A DNA stretch of 11,424 nt from Baffinella frigidus. Its lineage: Eukaryota; Cryptophyceae; Cryptomonadales; Baffinellaceae. Under the pieces are notes generated by a model that did no database searches, was not told the origin of the DNA, and saw nothing but the letters and a program-made list of their open reading frames with translations. This document shows positions 6,562 to 11,424 of this stretch, piece after piece. A program made the position numbers and the translations under genes. The stretch lies in contig MU646587.1 of NCBI GenBank assembly GCA_026770585.1, positions 419,256 to 430,679 on the forward strand. Reading direction: 5' to 3'. Numbering within the stretch: position 1 is the stretch's first letter; every line of letters starts with the position of its first letter.

Positions 6562-6620
6562 CTGGGTAGGTGACTCTCTAGAGCGTATCTTCTGCTCTCT
6601 CGTATCACCCCCCAGACTAT

Positions 6621-6895
6621 CACATTTCAAAACCAAGATGGCCACCATGGATTGGGCGTCGTGCCCGATGTACCTGATTGGTAACGCTCCGAGGGGTACA
6701 AGAGCCTCTTCACCGCGTTAGCTGTATGTACCTGACGATCGCGTCACTTGTGGAACGTGTGCTGTTCACATGTCGAAACCAACATGGCCACCATGTACCA
6801 CACAGCGGGCTACGAAGGAATTTTCGGGCACTCCAGAGATTGCTCTCACCAAATTGGTGGGACGAAATAGACGGAGACAGAGTCTCTAGGCTAGG
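6621..6895 (+). repeat. Dispersed fragments shared with 1578-1816, with an M1 end
   Basis: Two copies of a 30-bp motif ending ATGGCCACCATG lie at 6621-6650 and 6767-6797. An inverted copy is at 1578-1608. At 6798-6832 the left end of M1 (CCACACAGCGGGCTACG) abuts the second motif exactly and is truncated after CGGGCACTC. At 6841-6895 follows a copy of 1773-1816 (CCAAATTGG core, AAATAGAC, GAGACAGAG). The region is a mosaic of fragments with no gene. Confidence 0.7.
6798..6832 (+). mobile_element. M1 left-end fragment (copy 5)
   Basis: Thirty-five bases match the M1 left terminus, including CCACACAGCGGGCTACG and TTTTCGGGCACTC. The rest of the element is absent. The CGGGCACTC part links it to the variant at 7424-7584 rather than to copy 1. 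Confidence 0.78.
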
Positions 6896-7162
6896 TTTGC
6901 CTGGAGCGATGTCGCGGGCGGTGCGGAATGTCATGAGGGGGCACGCGCACCTTCAGACCAGATTCCATCCCGTCAGGCATTTTAAAAAAATGGTTTTTCA
7001 AAAAGTATCTGCCAAAACAATACTTACACAAATGCTTTGGGACGTGACCTATGTGTAGTAATTTTACTTGCCAGATTTTTAAAAGAAAATACTTGCTCCC
7101 GGATTAGTTTACCTGGAGCGATGTCGCGTGCGGTGCGGAATGTCATGAGGGGCCCCGCGCAC
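6895..7162 (+). repeat. Duplicated 55-bp segment flanking M2 copy 2
   Basis: The segments at 6895-6949 and 7107-7162 are near-identical (CCTGGAGCGATGTCGCG, GGTGCGGAATGTCATGAGG). They bracket M2 copy 2. Both copies read openly in one frame, giving similar peptides (PGAMSRAVRNVMRG), but the frames differ downstream and overlap the element, so this is shared DNA rather than evidence for a protein. Confidence 0.8.
6985..7106 (+). mobile_element. M2 long-hairpin element, copy 2 (left arm decayed)
   Basis: The right arm is clear, with TGTGTAGTAATTTTACTTG and then AAGAAAATACTTGCTCCC. The centre keeps GGGACGTGACC as in copy 1. The left arm is recognisable only as TATCTGCCAAAAC and TACACAA, and its outer end has diverged to T- and A-runs. 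It lies between the two copies of a 55-bp duplication. Confidence 0.72.
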
Positions 7163-7700
7163 GTGCGCAGAAGGTTCGGCCGGCATGAGTGGTTGAACCT
7201 ACGGGTGGGGGTTGGGGTTTCGAGATGAGCGTTGAGCGTTCGGGTTTTGGGTTCAAAGTGAGTTCATGCGGAGCAGGTTCGGTCGGCATGAGTGGTTGAA
7301 CCTGCCGTCGGGGTTTGGAGAGTAGGGTTTAGGGTTTAGGGTTAAGAGTTTAGGGCGTAGGGTGAAGGCGGGAAATTGCGACCCGCATGTGCGGAGCAGA
7401 TTCGGCCGAATGGTTGAACCTGGCCACACAGCGGACTTCGAAGGAATTTTGAATAACCCCTGAGCGATAAGACCTAGGACCCTACGGTAGGCAACCCGTA
7501 GGGGTATAGAGGGGTTCCCACCGATAAGGTAACGGAAACTCGGGCACTGAGTGCCCGAAAATCCCTTCGTAACCCTCTGTGTGGATGAGGGTTTGGGGTT
7601 CGAGATTAGCGTTGAGGGTTCGAATTTTGGGTTCAGAAGTGAGTTGATGCGGAGCAGGTTCGGTCGACATGAGTACTTAAACCTGCCGTCGGGGTTTAGG
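7163..7700 (+). repeat. Repeat F, four copies of a ~103-bp unit with an M1 insertion
   Basis: Copies start near 7163, 7265, 7386 and 7647. The core GCAGGTTCGGTCGGCATGAG ends in GAACCTGC, forming an 8-bp hairpin. The linker between copies contains CGAGATGAGCGTTGAG and TTTTGGGTTCA. From the AGGTTCGG anchor, copies 1 to 2 are 103 bp apart and copies 3 to 4 are 258 bp apart. Subtracting the 161-bp M1 element and allowing for a 5-bp deletion in copy 3 restores about 102 bp, so M1 inserted into an existing unit. A telomere-like segment lies at about 7320-7365. Confidence 0.83.
7424..7584 (-). mobile_element. M1 MITE-like element, copy 4 (complete, inverted, 161 bp)
   Basis: Relative to copies 1-3 this one lies on the minus strand: it begins CCACACAGCGGACTTCG and ends CCCTCTGTGTGG. 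Internal landmarks (AAGACCTAGGACCCTACGG, GGTAACGGAAACTCGGGC) are the inverse of the others. It splits repeat F between GAACCTGG and ATGAGGG. Comparison with uninterrupted F units shows no obvious duplicated target bases. Confidence 0.88.
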
Positions 7701-7764
7701 CGTCAGGGTGTAGTTGCAGGGTTCAGGGGTTAGGAAGAAGAGTGTAGGGCGTAGGGTTTATCCA
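7701..7764 (+). repeat. Short telomere-like segment
   Basis: GGGTGTAG, GGGTTCAGGGG and GGGCGTAGGGTTT units form a diverged G-rich patch between repeat F copy 4 and M2 copy 3. Confidence 0.65.
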
Positions 7765-7893
7765 GAGAAACCTATTTTTCTTTGATTTCCTGGCAACGAA
7801 GATTGCTACACAATTCGTACTTACTAGTAATATTAAAGCATTTGTGTAGTAACTTTCGTTGCCAAGAAATGAAAAAAAAATAGGTCTCCCCGG
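7765..7893 (+). mobile_element. M2 long-hairpin element, copy 3 (129 bp)
   Basis: The left arm (ACCTATTTTTCTTTGATTTC, then TGGCAACGAA and CTACACAA) pairs with the right arm (TTGTGTAGTAACTTTCG, then TTGCCAAGAAATG and AATAGGT) over about 50 bp. The arms share CTACACA and the AAGTATTTTTC-like end with copies 1 and 2, but the centre (GTACTTACTAGTAATATT) is different. The flanks contain TTTATCC on the left and GGTTAA on the right. Confidence 0.82.
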
Positions 7894-7956
7894 TTAAGGG
7901 TGTGGGCGGGACCGTGCGACCACGCGTGAGCAAACACACGAGCGGGTGTCCTACAC

Positions 7957-7960
7957 CAAA

Positions 7961-7993
<33 letters not shown>

Positions 7994-8190
7994 AACACAA
8001 ACACAAACACACAAACACACACACACAAACACAAACACACACACAAACAAACACAAACACAAACACAAACACAAACACAAACACAAACACAAACACAAAC
8101 ACAAACACAAACACAAACACAAACACAAACACAAACACAAACACAATCACAAACACACAAACACAAACACAAACACAATCAAAATCACAA
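7957..8190 (+). repeat. (AC)n and (ACAAAC)n microsatellite
   Basis: About 13 AC dinucleotides (7960-7986) pass into mixed ACAAAC and AC units. A nearly pure hexamer run then covers about 8047-8145. From 7957 to about 8145 the + strand contains only A and C. All long frames here (threonine/histidine/glutamine on +, cysteine/valine/leucine on -) are translations of the repeat. Confidence 0.97.
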
Positions 8191-8305
8191 AAAAGGGGGA
8201 GCACCCGATAGACGCGAGAGGATAGAGGCCCGTGGACGTGAAACACCGCCACGAGAGAAGCCTTGGCAGCGCACAGAGGCTTGTAGGAGAGAAGGAGAGA
8301 GAGAC

Positions 8306-8361
<56 letters not shown>

Positions 8362-8602
8362 CGACAGAGAGAGGCAGAGAGAGAGACAGAGAGAGGCTTG
8401 TAGGAGGCGGGCAGCCGTCTGCTAGGAGGCGGTGAGTCTGCTGCCTCGGGGGGAGGGCAGTCGACCCGTGAAACCCGTGAAACGGGTGTGTCTCGGAAGG
8501 ACGTGAAAGTCAACTGGGCGAACACTTTAGACGTTGTCTGAAAAGAGGAGCACCCGATAGCCGCGAGAGGGTAGAGGCCCGTAGACGTGAAACACCGCCA
8601 CG
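8191..8602 (+). repeat. Direct repeat pair (8191-8253 and 8541-8602)
   Basis: The two ~62-bp copies share AGCACCCGATAG, CGCGAGAGG, TAGAGGCCCGT and GACGTGAAACACCGCCACG, with few differences. They bracket the first purine-rich microsatellite. The second half of the intervening segment (8400-8540) shows only small duplications (GGAGGCGG, CCCGTGAAA). Confidence 0.85.
8286..8398 (+). repeat. (GA)n / (CAGA)n purine-rich microsatellite
   Basis: GAGA-rich sequence with a pure GA core at about 8316-8340, five CAGA units at 8341-8360, and further GAGA. It is almost entirely purine plus C on the + strand. The sequence GGCTTGTAGGAG occurs on both sides (about 8278 and 8394). Confidence 0.95.
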
Positions 8603-8737
8603 TGTTCTGGTACGCGCCCCCGACGTGTTCAGGGTGTGTGTAGGCCCCGAGCGAGTTGAGTTGCACCACCCTCCACACCTGCGCTCAAGTCAACTGCGTT
8701 AGGTGAACTCTATGGTGGTCTGCAACGAGCGAGCTAG

Positions 8738-8881
8738 CGAGAGAGAGAGAGAGAGGGAGAGAGAGGGAGAGAGAGGGAGGGAGAGAGAGAGAGAGAGAGA
8801 GAGGGAGGGAGGGAGGGAGGGAGGGAGGGACAGAGAGAGGCATAGAGAGAGAGGCATGGAGAGAGCGAGAGAGAGAGAGGT
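8738..8881 (+). repeat. (GA)n / (GGGA)n polypurine tract
   Basis: GAGA and GGGA units form an almost pure polypurine tract of about 90 bp (8738-8829), continuing with isolated C and T to 8881. Short flanking motifs GGTTAGGTGAACT / GTTAGGTGAACT appear on both sides (about 8699 and 8890). Long polypurine mirror repeats can adopt triplex DNA; that is inference. Confidence 0.95.
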
Positions 8882-8954
8882 GAACTTGGTTAGGTGAACT
8901 TATGGAGGTGAGCTGCAGCACCCTCGCACACACGGGTGATTGAAATTCAAATTT

Positions 8955-8969
8955 AAACTGAATCAGTTT
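8955..8969. repeat. 15-bp palindrome shared with the 11143-11286 element
   Basis: AAACTGAATCAGTTT is symmetric around a central A. The inner 13 bases occur again in the left arm of the element at 11143 and, with the central base complemented, in its right arm. It may be a solo fragment of that family. Confidence 0.6.
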
Positions 8970-8995
8970 CCACATGAAACTAGAGTATGGAGCAA

Positions 8996-9206
8996 CCACT
9001 CGAGGCGGGAAGGGGGAGTATTTGAAATGTGGGGTTGTTAAAGTTTGTACCAGTCACAGGCGGTTTTGGTCACGTAGCTGGGGGAATTCCCCCACCTGGG
9101 GCAAATGACCTGACTACTTATGTGAAAATTACTACACATCGGTTTACTTGTAAAGGACTTGTAAAGTTAAAACTTTTAAAATAGTCACATTTTTAGCCTC
9201 GAGTGG
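8996..9206 (+). mobile_element. Inverted-repeat element with CCACTCGAGGC ends (211 bp)
   Basis: CCACTCGAGGC at 8996-9006 is repeated exactly in inverted form at 9196-9206. Centrally there is a perfect 16-bp palindrome TGGGGGAATTCCCCCA (9079-9094). The right half includes AAAATTACTACACAT, resembling the M2 inner arm. No reading frame of note. No convincing target duplication is visible. Confidence 0.68.
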
Positions 9207-9243
9207 AACCTGGGGGAGGTCTGGCGGCGAGTCGAGTTGCTTC

Positions 9244-9399
9244 ACTTTCTGCAGCAGCGTCCTTGCTTCCTGCAGGGGGGGGGTGGAGGAAAGGGTTTAG
9301 GGTTTGAGGTTCAGGGTTCGATGGGCTTACACAACCCCATACACCCGCTGCAGGAAGCTTGACTTTCTGCAGGAGCATGCTTGCTTCCTGCAGGGGGTG
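9244..9399 (+). repeat. Repeat H, copy 1
   Basis: The 156-bp unit begins ACTTTCTGCAGCAGCGT and includes GCTTCCTGCAGGGGG, a short telomere-like patch, GGGCTTACACAACCCCATAC and CCGCTGCAGGAAGCTTG. CTGCAGGAAGC pairs with GCTTCCTGCAG to form an 11-bp hairpin at its 3' end. It recurs 330 bp downstream. Confidence 0.9.
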
Positions 9400-9411
9400 C
9401 GTGTGTGTTGC

Positions 9412-9536
9412 TCACCAACAAGCAACACCACGCCAGGGCACTCGAAACATCCACTTTTGACATTCAAGGGAAATGCGTTGACTTCTGAAGTCAACCGCGC
9501 CAGATCTGGCGCGGATAAGGCGTCGGTTTCCCTCGA
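9412..9536. repeat. Two adjacent palindromes within a nested inverted repeat
   Basis: GTTGACTTCTGAAGTCAAC (9477-9495, single central base) is followed without a gap by CGCGCCAGATCTGGCGCG (9496-9513, perfect). Flanking AGGGAAA upstream and TTTCCCT downstream extend an outer stem. A separate 8-bp hairpin (GTGTTGCT with AGCAACAC) lies just upstream. The structure fills the space between the two H repeats. Confidence 0.85.
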
Positions 9537-9573
9537 TCATTCTGGCATGGCAGCGGCTTACACAACCCCAGAG

Positions 9574-9729
9574 ACTTTCTGCAGCAGCGTGCTTGCTTTC
9601 TGCAGGGGGGGGGTGGGGGAAAGGGTTTAGAGTTTGATGGGCTTACACAACCCCATACAACAACCCCATACACCCGCTGCAGGAAGCTTGGCTTTCTGCA
9701 GCAACGTGCTTGCTTCCTGCAGGGGGTGT
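9574..9729 (+). repeat. Repeat H, copy 2
   Basis: It matches 9244-9399 nearly throughout, with a small duplication of CAACCCCATA and a contracted telomere-like patch. A partial third trace (GGCTTACACAACCCCAGAG) lies at about 9554, immediately before this copy. Confidence 0.9.
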
Positions 9730-9734
9730 ATGGA

Positions 9735-9955
9735 GGAAAGGGGTTTCGGGTTTCGGGGTTAGGTTTTAGGGTTTAGGGTTCGGGGTTGAGGGGTGAAGGT
9801 TTAAGGTTTAGGGTTTAGGGTTAAGGGTTTAGGGTTTAGGGTTTAGGGTCTAGGGTTTAGGGTTTAGGGTTTAGGGTTTAGGGTTTAGGGTTTGGGGTTT
9901 GGGGTTTAGGGTTTAGGGTTTGGGGTTTAGGGTTTAGGGTTTTGGGTCTAGGGTT
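9735..9955 (+). repeat. Interstitial TTTAGGG telomeric array (best preserved)
   Basis: Heptamers are in phase over most of 9807-9893, with single TTAAGGG and TCTAGGG variants and five uninterrupted TTTAGGG units at 9856-9890. TTTGGGG and TTTTGGG variants follow. This is the clearest evidence that the host uses an Arabidopsis-type telomere repeat. It is interstitial, with more than 1.4 kb of other DNA on the right. Confidence 0.95.
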
Positions 9956-10046
9956 TCGTGTGTCACCTGAGGAAGGTTGGCAGCAAGCTCATCCCACTCC
10001 TCGGAAGTCTGCCACACATTCCATAGTCCCTGTTATACACCCTGGA

Positions 10047-10154
10047 GGCAACTCATAGGCAAATCTCAAGTGAATTTCCCACGAATGCCACCAGATTCCG
10101 GTGGAATTTGCCTTAGGTTGACTCAAGAAATCATCGATTTGCCCATAGGTTGCC
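10047..10154 (+). mobile_element. Small inverted-repeat element (108 bp)
   Basis: GGCAACTCATAGGCAAATC at 10047-10065 pairs with the inverted end at 10136-10154 at 16 of 19 positions. The centre has a CCACC/GGTGG stem. It is non-coding, has no visible target duplication, and has a single copy in this window. Confidence 0.62.
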
Positions 10155-10183
10155 CACTTCCAAGTCTGCCACACATTCCACAC

Positions 10184-10292
10184 GGCAGGTCATTACTGGG
10201 AATTTCAGGACGCAACGGTTCGTTTCGTGGTACTAAATGGTACGTCGCCACCCCGCCAAGTCGCAACTGTTCGTCTTTCCACGTCTGGTGGA
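10184..10292 (+). repeat. Repeat D, copy 2 (fragment)
   Basis: It matches the left and central part of 3599-3786 (GGAATTTCAGGACGC, ACGGTTCGTTTCGTGG, TACTAAATGGTACGT), then GTTCGTC and TTTCCACGTC. Several internal segments are deleted and the right terminus is missing. Unit spacing and order are kept. Confidence 0.82.
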
Positions 10293-10314
10293 AAGCCACA
10301 CCTTCCACACTCCC

Positions 10315-10375
10315 TTAGGGTTCAGGGTTCATCTTTTGGGGGTTGGGTTGAGGGTTCAGGTTTTAGAGTTACCGC
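10315..10375 (+). repeat. Short degenerate telomere-like patch
   Basis: TTAGGGTTCAGGGTTCA followed by GGGGGTTGGGTTGAGGGTTC is a small decayed patch, G-rich on +. Confidence 0.75.
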
Positions 10376-10477
10376 TAACATGGAAACGTGTTCATGGTAG
10401 CGGTAGACGATAGACAAGCTCATCCCACCCCTCGGATGTCTGCGACACATTCCACCCCCCATGTCATTCACCCCTAC

Positions 10478-10506
10478 CCACACAGCGGGCTACGAAGGGA
10501 GTTTCG
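10478..10506 (+). mobile_element. M1 left-end fragment (copy 6)
   Basis: CCACACAGCGGGCTACGAAG followed by GGAGTTTCG matches the M1 left terminus with one change; the rest of the element is absent. It lies about 50 bp upstream of the hairpin element at 10555. Confidence 0.78.
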
Positions 10507-10554
10507 ATGGCCGAGCCACCAAGAATCGGCTACCATGTGGAACAACCCCATGTC

Positions 10555-10710
10555 CTAGCTCTGTCCCACTTCGATTTCGTCTCCTCATCAATTGCCCACC
10601 CTCAAAATTTCTCGGGTGATTTTTGACCCCCCCCCCCATGAAATTTACCTGAGAAATTTCGGGGGGGGGGGAATTGATGAGGAGACGAAATCGAAGTGGG
10701 TCAGAGCTAG
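10555..10710 (+). mobile_element. M4 hairpin MITE with possible 5-bp target duplication (156 bp)
   Basis: The outer arms, 39 bp each (10555-10593 and 10672-10710), match at 38 positions; they start CTAGCTCTG and include CCACTTCGATTTCG and CTCCTCATCAATT. Imperfect pairing continues inward (AAATTTCTC with GAGAAATTT), with a C-run at about 10627-10637 and a G-run at about 10661-10671. ATGTC lies flush at both ends (10550-10554 and 10711-10715), consistent with a target site duplication. The near-identity of the arms suggests a recent or recently homogenised insertion. Confidence 0.88.
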
Positions 10711-10715
10711 ATGTC

Positions 10716-11142
10716 CCTACTCTGAACCACACCCCGTGTGATTCAGAGCGGTGTCCACATATGTTGGCCACGTGAAAATAATAAAACATTACCAAAAGTC
10801 GACAATGCTCGTACCAAACTGTTAACTTTTGGGATTGATGGTTTTCGTGACATGCAGATGCGAAAACCGTTCTACCATGACCATCCACCAACCCTCACGG
10901 TGGGACCAAATCAACGAAAACCTTTGAGCCATTTTACCTTGACAGGACCTCAAATTCGAGGTGCTGACAAAAAATAATTCCTTTAAAATTCCCATTCTCA
11001 GGGCCTTGGGAGTTTTAAAGGTGTTTTGCACAAAAGGTCGAAAATCATCAATTCGGTCCCCCTGTGAGGGCTGGTGGATGGAAACGTGGTGAAGCCAAAA
11101 GCAGCAGCACTTGAACCCGCATTCTCCACCTCGCGGCTAACC
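10716..11142. other. Gene-free spacer with two small hairpins
   Basis: No gene is recognised. It contains a perfect 8-bp stem (GGTTTTCG at 10840-10847, CGAAAACC at 10861-10868). At 10980-11021 there is a 15-bp inverted repeat (CCTTTAAAATTCCCA with one mismatch to its partner) around a 12-base loop. The small frames on both strands have no recognisable similarity to known proteins. Confidence 0.6.
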
Positions 11143-11286
11143 TCATCTCGAAAGATAACTGAATCAGTTCCCTAATTAGCGTTTTCATTTAATTCGGAGG
11201 TCTAAGTAAATTTACTATGCCCTAACTGATTTCTCCTATTCAACCTCCTATTGAAAAGGAACTGATTCAGTCATCTTCCGAGATGA
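11143..11286 (+). mobile_element. M5 MITE-like element with possible AACC duplication (144 bp)
   Basis: The arms 11143-11171 and 11258-11286 match at 27 of 29 positions, starting TCATCTCG and containing ACTGAATCAGTTCC. AACC lies flush on both sides (11139-11142 and 11287-11290), a possible 4-bp target duplication. The AT-rich centre has secondary pairing (TTTTCA with TGAAAA, GGAGGT with ACCTCC). It is non-coding. Confidence 0.82.
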
Positions 11287-11320
11287 AACCTATGCAGCCC
11301 CCACGCAACGCACACCCTCA

Positions 11321-11424
11321 ACCTCTCACTCACGAAACCCCAAGCCCCAAACCTCTCACTCACCTAAACCCTAAACCTCTCACCCACCTAAACCCTAAAC
11401 CCTAAACCTCTCACCCACCCGAAC
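11321..11424 (-). repeat. Composite telomeric/non-telomeric minisatellite, C-rich on +
   Basis: ACCTCTCAC starts units at 11321, 11351, 11375 and 11406, spaced 30, 24 and 31 bp. Each unit is ACCTCTCACYCACCTAA plus one or two ACCCTAA units; the 24- and 31-bp forms differ by exactly one telomeric heptamer. The telomeric strand orientation is the opposite of nearly all the rest of the window. The array continues past the window edge. Confidence 0.92.

Larger units (their letters stand above)
5657..6698 (+). repeat. Repeat K, four dispersed copies
   Basis: Copies begin at 5657, 5989, 6337 and 6654 with GGGCGTCGTGCCCGATG, a small hairpin pairing GGGC with GCCC. The downstream part is CTGATTGTTACCGCTTCTCC or a variant, followed in two copies by CTCCGAGGGGT. 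Copies at 5657 and 5989 follow repeat E ends, and the copy at 6337 follows M1 copy 3. Each copy is only about 25-50 bp; the span given covers all four. Confidence 0.8.
9985..10454 (+). repeat. Repeat I, three copies
   Basis: Copies at 9985-10023 (AAGCTCATCCCACTCCTCGG, AGTCTGCCACACATTCCA), 10157-10180 (second half only) and 10416-10454 share a 39-bp unit. They punctuate the area containing the inverted-repeat element at 10047 and repeat D copy 2. The span given covers all three. Confidence 0.82.

Noticed and set aside
6318-6648. Minus-strand frames with repeated ITKYT-like peptides
   Set aside because: The underlying dimer repeat has a 59-bp period, not a multiple of three, so the repetition is at DNA level.
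6678-7228. Plus-strand frames with a duplicated PGAMSRAVRNVMRG peptide
   Set aside because: The similarity comes from a 55-bp DNA duplication around M2 copy 2. The frames cross mobile-element sequence, share no further protein similarity and match no family I recognise.
7833-8678. A 281-codon minus-strand reading frame, the longest in the window
   Set aside because: It runs through the GA, CAGA and ACAAAC microsatellites, giving serine/leucine and valine/phenylalanine/cysteine runs, and ends inside hairpin element M2 copy 3. No domain is visible.
9304-9330. Possible tRNA T-loop (GGGTTCGATGGGC)
   Set aside because: No acceptor, D-arm or anticodon pairing could be found around it; the motif is telomere-like sequence in repeat H. 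No other tRNA, rRNA or spliced-leader candidate was convincing.

Overview
The window looks like gene-free, subtelomere-type DNA from a eukaryote. I found no convincing protein-coding gene, tRNA, rRNA or other RNA gene. The background is plant/alveolate-type telomeric heptamer (TTTAGGG) and many decayed variants (TTCAGGG, TTTGGGG, TTTGTGG, TTAAGGG, TCTAGGG). TTTAGGG telomeres occur in plants, green algae, chromerids, dinoflagellates and some apicomplexans. The heavy TTTAGGG/TTCAGGG mixture, high GC content and dispersed degenerate blocks make me lean towards a dinoflagellate-like algal genome, but the sequence cannot settle this.

Layout. 1-500: degenerate telomere-like array, G-rich on +. 501-1173: ~94-bp repeat A in three copies, a 21-bp tandem array and the first complete copy of a short inverted-repeat element (family M1). 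1165-1332: telomere-like. 1333-1990: low-copy spacer. 1991-3037: crowded inverted-repeat elements (families M2, M6, M3, M7). 3089-3300: repeat C around a TTAAGGG array. 3418-3537: 20-bp tandem array. 3599-3786: another inverted-repeat element. 3793-4086: telomere-like. 4087-4715: large nested inverted repeat with a perfect 28-bp palindrome. 4750-6030: long minisatellite (repeat E), interrupted by M1 copy 2 and by C-strand-oriented heptamers. 6035-6187: telomere-like. 6216-7893: M1 and M2 copies, a 59-bp dimeric tandem repeat and a ~103-bp repeat F. 7960-8881: simple-sequence cluster (AC, ACAAAC, GA, CAGA, GGGA). 8996-9206: inverted-repeat element. 9244-9729: ~156-bp repeat H around two adjacent palindromes. 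9735-9955: the best-preserved TTTAGGG array. 9985-11286: further short inverted-repeat elements, two with possible target duplications. 11321-11424: composite telomeric/non-telomeric repeat with the C-rich strand on +.

There are no genes to act together. The unifying theme is structural: telomere-derived heptamer filler hosting at least ten families or cases of short, non-coding, terminal-inverted-repeat (MITE-like or foldback) elements, several present in multiple copies here. Open reading frames of up to 281 codons exist, but they run through tandem repeats, microsatellites or these elements and are best explained as accidental.
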